A stretch of 64,000 bases of DNA, from assembly GCF_036077095.1 (NCBI RefSeq), contig NZ_CP107960.1, positions 6,014,001-6,078,000 on the forward strand, read 5' to 3'. Below, one piece after another: positions 50,461-58,152 of this stretch (positions are counted from its first letter, which is position 1; each line of letters starts with the position of its first letter). Source of the DNA: Streptomyces sp. NBC_00376 (GTDB lineage: Bacteria; Actinomycetota; Actinomycetes; Streptomycetales; Streptomycetaceae). The notes under the pieces were generated by a model. That model was not told the DNA's origin, searched no databases, and saw nothing but the letters and a program-made list of their open reading frames with translations. The position numbers and the translations under genes are program-made.

Positions 50461-51699
50461 ATGGCGTACGCGGAGAAGGTCTACAAGGTCAAGAACGGCG
50501 TCAAGACCAAGCAGTTCACCTGGCGGGTCCGATACAGGCGGCCGGACGGGGCATGGGGCAGTGAGCCCGGGTTCCCCACCAAGCGGTTGGCCGAGGAATT
50601 TGGCGGGCAGCAGGAGGCCGCCATCCGTGCCGGCCGCTGGGCTGATCCGGCGTTGGCGCAAACCCTGTTTGGTACGTGGGCCCGGGAGTGGATGGCGGCC
50701 AAGTCGCCGCGCGGCCGTACAGTGACGACGCGGTGGGCCCGCCTGGAAGCGCACATCCTGCCGCGGTGGGAGTCCACGCCGATCCGGCAAGTCACCTGGT
50801 TCGACGCCGAGCAGTGGGCCAACGGCCTGGACTGCGACGACATTACGGCGACGCACTGCCTGACGCTCATGTCCCAGATCCTCACGGGCGCGGTCGACAA
50901 GGGCATGATCCTGGCGAACCCGCTCTTCGGCCGCCGCCGGTCTCGGACTGCCGCGGCGAAGGTGGAGCAGTCCGAACGGGAGGATGCCAAGCTCTGGGCG
51001 CCGCCCGAGGTGGTGCTTCAGGTGGCCCGGCGTGCTGGGCCGCTCGACGGCATGCACATCCTCACGGTGGCCTTCACGGGGCTCCGCTGGGGTGAAAGCC
51101 TGGCTCTCCGCCCGTCGTCGCTGAGCGCACGTGTCGAGTCCGGCTACACCTGCCCCACTCTCGTGGTCGCGGAGGAGGTGGCCGAGTACGCCAAGCGCGG
51201 GCCGGCGGGGGAGAAGTTGGGCATGGTGCTGGACCTGGAGCCAGTGAAGACGCGCGAGTCAAAGCGGCAGATCGACCTGCCGCCGTTCCTCGCCGAGCTG
51301 CTCGCGGCTCACGCAGCCAGCAGGAAGGGCGAGTTCCTGTTCACGCCGCGTGGAGGCGGCCATTGGCGGCGTGGCAACTTCGGCCGGCAGGTGATGCGGC
51401 CCTGCGCGGACGGACGGAAGGCCGTGACGAAGGTGCGCGGGCGGGCGGCGCAGCCCGCAGTCGAGCCCATCATGAAAGGGCTGACGATGCGGGCGCTCAG
51501 GCACACGCACGACACATATCAAGAGCAGATCGGCGTGAAGCCTGCGCTCGCCTTCGAGCAAGCCGGGCACCGGCGGCCGGGCATCAAAGCGGTGTATCAG
51601 CACCCGACTCCGGACATGCGGCGTGAGAGACTGGACGGGCTTCAGGAGATCTGCGAGAGCGCGATGCGCTCGCTCGGGTGGACGACGGTGTGGGAGTAG
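50461..51699 (+). CDS. int: Tyrosine integrase
   Basis: 412 residues. SAM-like N-terminal core-binding domain (about 70-160), then the catalytic domain with Arg209 in AFTGLRWGES, box II MRALRHTHDTY (Arg347; the usual first His of HxxR is Arg344), His370 in AGHRRPGIKAVYQH, and nucleophile Tyr379. An arm-binding N-terminus (VYKVKNGVKTKQFTWRVRYR) is also present. It ends 75 bp before attR. It catalyses recombination between attP and the tRNA-Val attB. Confidence 0.92.
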   Translation: MAYAEKVYKVKNGVKTKQFTWRVRYRRPDGAWGSEPGFPTKRLAEEFGGQQEAAIRAGRWADPALAQTLFGTWAREWMAAKSPRGRTVTTRWARLEAHILPRWESTPIRQVTWFDAEQWANGLDCDDITATHCLTLMSQILTGAVDKGMILANPLFGRRRSRTAAAKVEQSEREDAKLWAPPEVVLQVARRAGPLDGMHILTVAFTGLRWGESLALRPSSLSARVESGYTCPTLVVAEEVAEYAKRGPAGEKLGMVLDLEPVKTRESKRQIDLPPFLAELLAAHAASRKGEFLFTPRGGGHWRRGNFGRQVMRPCADGRKAVTKVRGRAAQPAVEPIMKGLTMRALRHTHDTYQEQIGVKPALAFEQAGHRRPGIKAVYQHPTPDMRRERLDGLQEICESAMRSLGWTTVWE

Positions 51700-51702
51700 A
51701 CC

Positions 51703-51723
51703 CCGTCCCCTAAATCTCTCCTA
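51703..51723 (+). promoter_or_regulatory. Putative integrase arm-type site, right copy
   Basis: Exact copy of 11953-11973, starting 3 bp after the integrase stop and about 50 bp from the attR core. Confidence 0.6.
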
Positions 51724-51726
51724 AAT

Positions 51727-51745
51727 GATCTTCAATCTGAAGATC
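51727..51745. promoter_or_regulatory. Palindrome between integrase and attR
   Basis: GATCTTCA-ATC-TGAAGATC has perfect 8-bp arms. It could be a directionality-factor or host-factor site, or a weak terminator for the integrase transcript. Confidence 0.5.
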
Positions 51746-51774
51746 GTTGCAGGTCAGGGAAAGATTAGAGCCGT

Positions 51775-51821
51775 TCTTACAAAGCAGATGTCGGCGGTTC
51801 GAAACCGTCCGCGCCCACCAG
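51775..51821 (+). repeat. attR core (47 bp), 3' half of tRNA-Val
   Basis: Identical to 11800-11846. It comprises the anticodon loop to the CCA end plus one base, but no 5' half, so this copy is not a working tRNA. Confidence 0.93.
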
Positions 51822-51823
51822 TG

Positions 51824-51859
51824 CGAAGGCCCCCAACCGATCATGGTTGGGGGCCTTCG
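51824..51859 (+). terminator. Original chromosomal terminator of tRNA-Val
   Basis: CGAAGGCCCCCAACC (51824-51838) pairs perfectly with 51845-51859 around GATCAT. It follows the attR tRNA fragment, so before integration it ended the tRNA transcript. Confidence 0.85.
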
Positions 51860-51888
51860 ACGTCTGCTTCTGACATCAATGGGTGCGG

Positions 51889-51972
51889 TCACTCGCGGTT
51901 GGGACGCTGCCGCTTCAGCATCCGGTCCAGGCGACTCACGGCCTCGCGCTGCGCGTCCTGGACGACGTGGGT
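51889..51972 (-). pseudogene. C-terminal relic of a second tyrosine integrase
   Basis: On the minus strand the 27 codons before a TGA read THVVQDAQREAVSRLDRMLK followed by RQRPNRE. This is the usual tail after the catalytic Tyr of actinobacterial integrases ((Y)xHV...DAxRxAVxRxxxLL). It ends 67 bp from the att core and faces it, as an integrase of an older element in the same tRNA site would. Everything upstream of these codons is gone and the GYD gene abuts it. Confidence 0.6.
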
Positions 51973-51974
51973 CG

Positions 51975-52271
51975 TCAGCCGGCCGCCTTGGCGATGATGC
52001 GCTCCATCTCCTCTGGGCCGAAGGCCCGCAGAGTCGTGGAACGGACGTTGCCCACCCCGCCGAGCTGCAGGAGTGCTGCCGTGGCAGTTTCGTCGTCGGG
52101 CGCCTCGACGATGGCCACGAGGTCGTACGGACCGACGGTCCAGTAGATGCTCAGGAGCTTCGCCCCGAGCTTCTGTACCGCTGACCCGAAGGCCTCGGAG
52201 CGTTTTGCGGTGTCCTTGTAGTTTCGGACCCCTTGATCAGTCCAGCTCAGCAAGGTGACGTACGTCGGCAT
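51975..52271 (-). CDS. GYD-domain protein
   Basis: 98 residues. MPTYVTLLSWTDQGVRNYKD, GAKLLSIYWTVGPYDLVAIV and ALLQLGGVGNVRSTTLRAF match the GYD domain (here GPYD). Small stand-alone ferredoxin-like-fold protein, function unknown. The 52272-52546 stretch upstream shows no supported gene and only ordinary intergenic sequence. Confidence 0.85.
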   Translation of the reverse strand: MPTYVTLLSWTDQGVRNYKDTAKRSEAFGSAVQKLGAKLLSIYWTVGPYDLVAIVEAPDDETATAALLQLGGVGNVRSTTLRAFGPEEMERIIAKAAG

Positions 52272-52546
52272 GTTCTTCCACCCTCACGAGGAGACACATC
52301 GTGAGGCCAAGCCTGGACAGCTGGGCTTAAACCTGCACGAAATGCGCACCCGAACGAGCAATACGAGCCACCACAGGCATCGAGGGGCAGGCTGACATCA
52401 ACGACAGCGGACACCAACGCTGGCCGCGGTTCTCTGCGGGGTAGATGCAGTCATGCAGTCGTGGCGAACATGCCTTCGGCGGGGGCTGTCAGGCTTCGGG
52501 GGCAGAGCCTGGGCTCAGCGGCACGGACGACCGGGAGGGGGAACCG

Positions 52547-52879
52547 GTGGAGCAGCAATGGCCAGAGGGGCGGCATGCTGATCCCGACGCCGCGAGGAAC
52601 CGGTACAACGCAGACGTGCGGGCATCGCGTGGTTCGCTCGGAGAGCTGTTCCGCGTGGAGTTGCCCATTGCCCACATGGGCCTGGCGATCGTGATCATCG
52701 CGAGTGTCTTCGCGGGAGTGGTCTGGGCACCCAGAACAGGCTTGATCATCGCGGGATCCTTCGCCGCACTGTTCGTCGTAGCTCTATGCGTGGCGCTGCT
52801 GGCGGGTAGCCGAGGACGGAGCGCGGTGCGTGCCGCGCACAAGTTCACGTTCGGCTGGGCCGACTGGATCACGCCGTAG
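52547..52879 (+). CDS. Two-helix membrane protein
   Basis: 110 residues from a GTG behind GGGAGGGGGA. Two adjacent hydrophobic helices (MGLAIVIIASVFAGVVWA; GLIIAGSFAALFVVALCVAL) between charged ends. The ATG at 52445 gives a non-conserved leader. Function unknown. Confidence 0.6.
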   Translation: MEQQWPEGRHADPDAARNRYNADVRASRGSLGELFRVELPIAHMGLAIVIIASVFAGVVWAPRTGLIIAGSFAALFVVALCVALLAGSRGRSAVRAAHKFTFGWADWITP

Positions 52880-52894
52880 GGGCAACCGTCTTCC

Positions 52895-52974
52895 TCCAGC
52901 ACGTGGGGCAGCAGCGCGGAAACCAGCGGGCGGCGCTCCCGTGCGCGTTCACGATGCGTGGGGCGAGGTCGTGG
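52895..52974. repeat. 80-bp repeat, copy 1
   Basis: 76 of 80 positions equal 55057-55136. On the minus strand it encodes HDLAPRIVNAHGSAARWFPR followed by CCPTCWRK, related to the prophage protein at 47028. It abuts the truncated end of the receptor gene. Confidence 0.8.
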
Positions 52975-53545
52975 CCATGTTCGACCGCTCGACGACGGTG
53001 CCGCCGCGGGGAGCGAGGTGGTCCCGCAGGACGCGGGTCCCGGACGCTCGGTAGACGCTCGGCTGGGTCGCCACGGCGATCCGGTGCCGGCCCGCGCCGA
53101 GGAGGAAGTCCGCGTAGATCCGCCGGCCGCGGGACTGGGCCGGGGCCAGGCGCGCGACCCACTTCGTCGGCCCCTCGGTGAGCGCGTCGAGCACCGCGGA
53201 CGAGCAGAGGAAGGGGACGCCGAGGGCGTCGGCCCGTGCGACGGCGGTGCGGGCGACGACGCTGTGGTACTCGCCCACCACGGCGGCCACGTCCAGGCCG
53301 GCCAGTTCGTCCACGGCCGCCGCGGCGCGCTCCGGATCGGCTGCGGTGTCCCGGACCACCAGCTCCAGCGGCCTGCCGTCGATCCCGCCGGCGCCGTTGA
53401 CCTCGCGGACTGCCAGGTCGAGTCCTGCGAGCAGGTGTCGGCCCGCCCCGACCCAGCCGGGCGGTGTCAGCGGGACGAGGCCGCCCAGGCGGACGGGCGG
53501 CCCGTCCGTGTGTTCCGTTGCGGACGGCGACGAGGGCGTGTCCAT
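52949..53545 (-). pseudogene. Truncated type-1 periplasmic-binding (amino-acid/amide receptor-like) protein
   Basis: 198 codons. RLGGLVPLTPPGWVGAGRHL, LAVREVNGAGGIDGRPLELV, and VVGEYHSVVARTAVARADAL are the first lobe of a Leu/Ile/Val-binding-type fold, which normally runs to about 350-400 residues. Similarity stops at GGTVVE and the last 14 codons come from the repeat, so the second lobe is missing. No signal peptide is seen at MDTPSSPSA. The start has GGGAGACG upstream. Probably inactive. Confidence 0.65.
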
Positions 53546-53727
53546 CGGGCGGCGTCTCCCTTGGCGTGATGCGGTCGCGGTCCGCCCGGATCGTGCGCCG
53601 GCCGGGGCCGGCGGTTCGCGTTCGTCATGTCTCGCCGCGGCGGGCGCGCCCGGGTGATCACGCCGGTCATCGGATCCGCCGCCATCGCCCGCAGGCAACC
53701 GATTACTTGTTCGCCGGCCGGGGGCGG

Positions 53728-54894
53728 CTACCAGGTCACGGGCAGGTGCCGGGGGCTTCGGGTGAGCGAGCTCGTGCGCCATTCGACGACGTCGACCGGC
53801 ACGGTCAGCCGCAGGCCGGGGAGCCGGGCGGCCAGTCGGTGCAGGGCGAGGCGGAGTTCCGTACGGGCCAGCGAGACACCCAGGCAGTAGTGCTGTCCGC
53901 CGCCGAAGGCGAGGGTGGGGTGTTCCAGCGGGGCGAACAGGTCGGCGAAGGGGTCACCGGGGAAGGCAGCGGGGTCACGGTTGGCCGCGCCGCGGTCGAG
54001 GGTGACGAGGTCCCCGGCCCGGACGGTCACCCCTCCGATCTCCACGTCCGCGGTGGCCCGTAGCGGGTTGAAGTGTTTCGCGGGGTCGTTGAGCGGGATC
54101 AGGTGGGTCAGACGCTCGGCCAGTACGCCGGCGGCCGCTTCGTCGGAGCCCAGGCGGGCCCAGTCCTCCGGGCGTTCGTCCAGGAGGTAGAGGAGGGCGT
54201 TGCCCAGCATGGTCATGGTGGTGTCGTAGCCGGCCACCACAAGCGTGCTGACGAAGTTGACGAGTTGGGATTCGGGGATGCCGCCTTCGCGGTCGGCGGC
54301 CTGTACGAGGGTGCTGATCAGGTCCGGGCCCGGGGTGCTTCGGCGGTCGGCGATGAGACGGGTGGCGAATCCGGTGAACTCACTTGCCGCCTCGGCGGTT
54401 TCGTCCTCGGGAACGAAGGGGTCGGGGAAGGCGAGCTCGGTCCAGCGCAGCAGCCGGGTGTCGTCGATGTCGTGGACGCCCAGCAGCTTGTTCATGACCG
54501 CGATGGGCAGGGGGCGGGTGTAGTGGTCGACGAGGTCTGCGGGCGGGCCGTGTTCGGCAAGCCCGGCGACGAGCCGGTCGGTGACCTCGGCGACCATGGG
54601 CGTCACCCGGCCGACCCCGCGAGGGGTGAGGACCCCTTTGACGGTGTGGCGCAGTCGCAGGTGTCCGGCGCCGTCCTGCTTGGTCATGGCGTCGGGGGAT
54701 TCGGTGAGGGGCGACGTGGCCGTCGCGGGCAGCAGGGCCCGGATGAACCGGTCGTCGGCCAGCACCTGGCGGACGTCGTCGTAGCGGGTGAAGTGCCAGG
54801 CAGGGCTGGAGCCGGGCAGTGTTGTGTGCCGGGGCGGGCCGGGGTCGGCGAACACCAGCCGGTGCAGGGGAAGGAACTTCTCGTCGGTGGTCAT
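53728..54894 (-). CDS. Cytochrome P450 lacking the ExxR motif
   Basis: 388 residues, ATG behind AGGAGG. Heme motif FGGGQHYCLGVSLAR is intact, and I-helix oxygen motif VVAGYDTT is present. At the K helix the sequence is VLAERLTHLIP, where E-x-x-R should stand; here it reads E-R-L-T. PERF-like region is KHFNPLRATAD. Length fits bacterial class I P450s. No ferredoxin gene is adjacent, so the redox partner must be elsewhere. It lies between the two 80-bp repeats. Confidence 0.88.
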   Translation of the reverse strand: MTTDEKFLPLHRLVFADPGPPRHTTLPGSSPAWHFTRYDDVRQVLADDRFIRALLPATATSPLTESPDAMTKQDGAGHLRLRHTVKGVLTPRGVGRVTPMVAEVTDRLVAGLAEHGPPADLVDHYTRPLPIAVMNKLLGVHDIDDTRLLRWTELAFPDPFVPEDETAEAASEFTGFATRLIADRRSTPGPDLISTLVQAADREGGIPESQLVNFVSTLVVAGYDTTMTMLGNALLYLLDERPEDWARLGSDEAAAGVLAERLTHLIPLNDPAKHFNPLRATADVEIGGVTVRAGDLVTLDRGAANRDPAAFPGDPFADLFAPLEHPTLAFGGGQHYCLGVSLARTELRLALHRLAARLPGLRLTVPVDVVEWRTSSLTRSPRHLPVTW

Positions 54895-55042
54895 GGTCCT
54901 CCTGATCCCGGGGTACGCGGACGCGTCATCATCCTGACACCACGCGAACACACGGTGTGTGGATGACCACTGTCAGTGTGTCGCCCTTGCCGGTCGGGAC
55001 CCGGTGCTCCGATGATCGGGGCGGCCTCGCTCGGCAGCGTGA

Positions 55043-55186
55043 TCAGGAGTGGTTCTTCCAGCACGTGGGGCAGCAGCGCGGAAACCAGCGGGCGGCGCTC
55101 CCGTACGCGTTCACGGTGCATGGGCCGAGGTCGTGGGCGGCTGTGTTCGACAGGGGGGCGGCGCACCCCGGGCGAACCGGATGCAT
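55043..55186 (-). CDS. 47-residue Cys-rich ORF related to the prophage ARWFPRCC protein
   Basis: Reads MHPVRPGCAAPLSNTAAHDL, then GPCTVNAYGSAARWFPRCCP and TCWKNHS. CAAPL, HD(L/F)GP, and ARWFPRCCxxCWK align with the prophage gene at 47028 without gaps over about 40 residues. It lacks the first cysteine pair partner of the phage protein, so it may be a decayed copy. No ribosome site is obvious. Confidence 0.5.
   Translation of the reverse strand: MHPVRPGCAAPLSNTAAHDLGPCTVNAYGSAARWFPRCCPTCWKNHS
55057..55136. repeat. 80-bp repeat, copy 2
   Basis: Second copy of 52895-52974, same orientation, 2162 bp away. It precedes the 5'-truncated flavoprotein fragment. Confidence 0.8.
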
Positions 55187-55557
55187 GCCCCCCGGCGGAT
55201 GCGATCCTGCTCGCGCCCGCCACCTTCAACACGATCAACCACTGGGCGTGCGGACTGACTTCGAGCTTCGTCGTCGGCGTGGTCGCGGGAGCCATCGGGA
55301 AGCGGATTCCCACGGTGACGATGCCGAGCGTGAACGCCGCCTACGCGCAACATCCGCAGTTCCAGCGGTCTTTGGAGGCGCTGCGGGACGCCGGGGTGAA
55401 GGTGCTGTACGGGGAAGGGGATTTCGAGCCGAACCAGCCGGGCGAGCGTCGGCCGGAGGGGTTTCCCTGGCATCTCGCTCTGGACGCGGCCGGTGCCGCC
55501 CCCGCCGTACTCCGTGGGACCGAACCGCGTGGAGTCGCGAGGACGGGCGAGAAATGA
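55174..55557 (+). pseudogene. Flavoprotein fragment, N-terminus missing
   Basis: 127 codons. PPADAILLAPATFNTINHWA and then GVKVLYGEGDFEP match the second half of the HFCD flavoprotein family (PADAI(L/V)APATFNTINKWA...). The first about 70 residues with the nucleotide-binding start are absent and replaced by the repeat. No start codon with a ribosome site fits. Likely a remnant. Confidence 0.65.
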
Positions 55558-55594
55558 TCTTCCGCATCCATGACCACCGGGCCAGGATGGCCAC

Positions 55595-56011
55595 ATGGGG
55601 GATTCCAGCACGCAGACAGCGTTCCGTGTGACGTTCACCGACTACCAGCAGGACCCGAACGACAGCGACGTCCTCCGGCGGGCGGTCACCGTCCTGGCGG
55701 ACCGCATCACGTTCGAGGGGGACCAACTGGAGCTCTGGCTCACAGGAACGCTGGTCGGGGATTTCCCGCTGGACGTGATCGAGTCGATCTGTCCACAGGC
55801 GGACCCCGGCAGGAGGCGGGCGTCGCCGGACGAACTGCGCTCCCGCTACCCGCAGATGGGTCAGCCATGGGCGCAACAGGACGACGTCAGACTTCTCGCG
55901 CTCTACCAACAGGGTGAACGCGATCTCGACACCCTCGGGAAGCAGTTCGGCCGGAAGCCCAGCGCCATTCGGTCACGGCTGGCGAAACTCGGCCTGGAGA
56001 GTCTTGCCTGA
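55595..56011 (+). CDS. Small helix-turn-helix protein of unknown function
   Basis: 138 residues. Beta-rich N-terminal half (FRVTFTDYQQDPNDSD; DRITFEGDQLELWLTGTLVG) and a C-terminal HTH (LALYQQGERDLDTLGKQFGR, then KPSAIRSRLAKLGL), similar to the HTH that ends many actinobacterial helicase or topoisomerase-linked proteins. Function unknown. Ribosome site weak. Confidence 0.65.
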   Translation: MGDSSTQTAFRVTFTDYQQDPNDSDVLRRAVTVLADRITFEGDQLELWLTGTLVGDFPLDVIESICPQADPGRRRASPDELRSRYPQMGQPWAQQDDVRLLALYQQGERDLDTLGKQFGRKPSAIRSRLAKLGLESLA

Positions 56012-56138
56012 GCTTCAGGAGCCGGCGGATGGCATCTCCTCCCGAGGCCGCCCTGCCGGTAGCCGCTCACCCGTGACCGGCGCGTCCGTGGTGCCCCGGG
56101 GAGCGTGAGCGCTTCTCAGGGCACCACGGGGGTTCGGT

Positions 56139-56213
56139 TCAGGCGTTGGGGCGCTTGCCGTGGTTGGCGTTCTTCTTCTTGCGGGCGCGACGCTTGTTTC
56201 CTCGCTTGGCCAT
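56139..56213 (-). CDS. bL37-type small basic ribosomal protein
   Basis: 24 residues, MAKRGNKRRARKKKNANHGK plus RPNA, with AGGGAGG upstream of the ATG. This is nearly the consensus of the actinobacterial small ribosomal protein bL37, which is often left unannotated because of its length. The ATG context and strong basic composition support it. Confidence 0.85.
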   Translation of the reverse strand: MAKRGNKRRARKKKNANHGKRPNA

Positions 56214-56260
56214 GACCTGCCTCCCTCACCTGGGGTTTCTTGGCCTCCGCCAGTTTAGGT

Positions 56261-57169
56261 TCAGCCCGTCCCGGCCGCATCAGCTGTGTCGGTGAGGGCC
56301 TCGATGAGCCAGGTGAAGGCAGGGGTCGGGTCGTTCGGGGGTGGCCAGGAGTTGATCACGGCGAGCAGTTGGAGGTAGCGCCGGCGGCGGGGGTCGTTCG
56401 CCGTTCTCAGGAAGGTCAGCAGGTCGTGGCCCGTGGCGGTGTCGGCGTATTCGTCCTTGACCGCCTTGATGATCCGGGCGGCCCGGGGTGATGCCGGGGC
56501 GATGCCCGCTCGCAGGGCCGGGGCGACGTGGGTGTGGATCGTCGCGGTGGGGTCGGGGCGGGTGAGGTCGGCCGATACGTGGGTGGCGAGGCGGCGCATG
56601 AGGGCGGCGAAGTCGGGGGTCCGGGCCAGTTCGGCCAACTCGATCCAGGCCTCGACCTGTTCGGTTTCGGGGTTCTCGGGCAGCTCCGGGGTCATCGAGC
56701 GCATGATTCCGGCGAATGCCGGTGCGGCGTCCGGGCCGCCGAACACGGTGGCGAGGAAGTCGTCGATCAGGTGACGGCGTTCGTCCTCGGAGAGCATGGT
56801 CAGTTCGTGCATGGCTTCCAGCTCCTCGGGTGTGGAACCGCGCCCGGCCGCCGCGGTCAGTACCGCGCGCCGCATCCGCAGCGTACGGATCTGCACCGTC
56901 AGCGCCTGGGCGTGCGTCGCGGCGACCTCGGAGAGGGAGAGTTCGCGGTCGGCGACCTTGCGGGTCGTGGAAAGGTCGAGCCCCAGCTCGCGCAGAGTAC
57001 GGACCAGGCGGAGGCGTGCCACGGCGCCGGGGGCGTAGAGGCGGTAGCCCGCGGGGCTGCGGGCGGCGGGGGACACGATCCCGCGGTCGGAGTAGAAGCG
57101 GACGGTCTTCACCGTCAGCCCGGTCCGCCTGGCCAGATCCCCGATCGGGAGGAGCGCGTCGCCGTTCAT
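56261..57169 (-). CDS. MerR-family transcriptional regulator
   Basis: 302 residues. LLPIGDLARRTGLTVKTVRF then YSDRGIVSPAARSPAGYRLY is the MerR winged helix (residues 5-45), followed by the dimer helix (LDLSTTRKVADRELSLSEVA). The C-terminal 180 residues are a helical effector domain common in Streptomyces MerR proteins, with no metal-binding Cys pair, so a drug or small-molecule signal is more likely. ATG at 57169. It is divergent from the Pro-rich membrane protein. Confidence 0.88.
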   Translation of the reverse strand: MNGDALLPIGDLARRTGLTVKTVRFYSDRGIVSPAARSPAGYRLYAPGAVARLRLVRTLRELGLDLSTTRKVADRELSLSEVAATHAQALTVQIRTLRMRRAVLTAAAGRGSTPEELEAMHELTMLSEDERRHLIDDFLATVFGGPDAAPAFAGIMRSMTPELPENPETEQVEAWIELAELARTPDFAALMRRLATHVSADLTRPDPTATIHTHVAPALRAGIAPASPRAARIIKAVKDEYADTATGHDLLTFLRTANDPRRRRYLQLLAVINSWPPPNDPTPAFTWLIEALTDTADAAGTG

Positions 57170-57263
57170 GTCCGTAACCCTCGGGCCTCCCCCTGCGGGA
57201 GAGTCAAGCCCCGGCTCGCCGTAACGTGTCCTGGTCACGTCAGCACCGTCCCAGGGGGGATAC

Positions 57264-57944
57264 ATGTCGTACGGCTATCCGCCGCCCCAGCCCGGTCAGC
57301 AACCGCAGCCCGGTCAGCAGCCGCAGTCCGGTCCGCCGCCCCAGCCCGGTCAGCAGCCGCCGCCCTCGTCGCCGTACGCGCAATGGCCGCAGCCCGCGCC
57401 CGGGGCGTACGGCTATCCGCAGCCGCCCAAGAAGTCCCGTACCGGACTGGTCGTCACCTTGTCCGTGATCGGCGGGGTGGTCCTTCTGCTGGCGGCCGGT
57501 GTGCTGGTCGCCGTGACGAGCGGGGGCGGCACGTCGTCGACGGCCGGGTCGAAGCCGTCGGGGGTGGAGGGCACGAAGAGCGGGTCTCCTGCTGCGAGCG
57601 GTGCGCCCGCGCCGGATGACGCCTCCGATGCGCCCACGGAGCTGCCGGCCCTGGAGGGCACGGATGGTGAGGGCGATGTGCGGATCACCCGGTGCCAGGT
57701 GGACTCGCTGACCGAGTGGCCGGATGCGGATGTGGAGATCGTGAACCACGGCGACGTCCAGGCGTCCTACATCGTGTCCGTGGAGTTCGTGGACGGGGAC
57801 GGTACGCGCAGGGCTTCGGGGCTGGCGACGGCGACCGATCTGGCGGCGGGGCAGAAGTCGGTGCAGAAGGCCCAGGGGCTGGGGAAGGTTCCGGGCAAGA
57901 TGACGTGCAAGGTCTCGAAGGTGACGCGGCTTCCCTCGTCGTGA
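57264..57944 (+). CDS. Pro/Gln-rich single-span membrane protein
   Basis: 226 residues, ATG behind GGGGGG. Residues 1-55 are repeats of PQPGQQPQ, then a membrane helix (GLVVTLSVIGGVVLLLAAGV), a Ser/Gly/Pro spacer and an extracellular beta domain (ITRCQVDSLTEWPDADVEIV; ASYIVSVEFVDGDGTRRASG) like FxLYD domains. Common in Streptomyces; function unknown. Its 3' end is inside a 39-bp tandem repeat. Confidence 0.75.
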   Translation: MSYGYPPPQPGQQPQPGQQPQSGPPPQPGQQPPPSSPYAQWPQPAPGAYGYPQPPKKSRTGLVVTLSVIGGVVLLLAAGVLVAVTSGGGTSSTAGSKPSGVEGTKSGSPAASGAPAPDDASDAPTELPALEGTDGEGDVRITRCQVDSLTEWPDADVEIVNHGDVQASYIVSVEFVDGDGTRRASGLATATDLAAGQKSVQKAQGLGKVPGKMTCKVSKVTRLPSS

Positions 57945-58018
57945 GCGGTTTCGCTTGTCGTGACGCGACTTCCCTCGTTGTGAGCGGTTTCGCTTGTCGT
58001 GACGCGGCTTCGCTTGTC
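57921..58018 (+). repeat. 39-bp tandem repeat across a stop codon
   Basis: Units at 57921-57959 and 57960-57998 differ at two bases; a third partial copy runs to 58018. Each contains CTTCCCTCGT and GTGAGCGGTTTCGCTTGTC. The stop of the Pro-rich gene lies in unit one and 39 bp is 13 codons, so the array looks like a duplicated gene end. Confidence 0.8.
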
Positions 58019-58152
58019 GTCGACGGCCGTGGGCAGGTGTTTCTGTCCGGGAAGGAAGGTCACCCGGATGGGCGCGTCCGGGTGGCCGTGCGGGGAGGTG
58101 GCGCGCAGGGTCGGTTCTGTCCCGCAGTCCCGATCAGGCCCAAGGAGTTCCG

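Larger units (their letters stand above)
11800..51821. mobile_element. Integrated siphoviral prophage, about 40 kb
   Basis: A 47-bp direct repeat of the tRNA-Val 3' half bounds the element. Inside are a tyrosine integrase next to attR, a repressor/Cro-type control region near attL, recombination and replication genes, HNH and terminase, portal, HK97-type protease and capsid, tail tube, frameshifted tail chaperones, tape measure, tail tip, and lysis genes, all in normal siphophage order. Every structural gene looks full length and no frame is broken, so the prophage may be functional. A flexible-tailed particle of roughly 175 nm tail length is expected from the 1165-residue tape measure at about 0.15 nm per residue. 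Confidence 0.93.

Noticed and set aside
51775..51821. Second tRNA-Val gene at the right end
   Set aside because: Only the 3' half is present; the acceptor 5' strand and D arm are missing, so it is attR.
52445..52546. Upstream ATG for the two-helix membrane protein
   Set aside because: The extra 34 residues are Gly/Ser/Glu-rich with no ribosome site, while the GTG at 52547 has a strong one.
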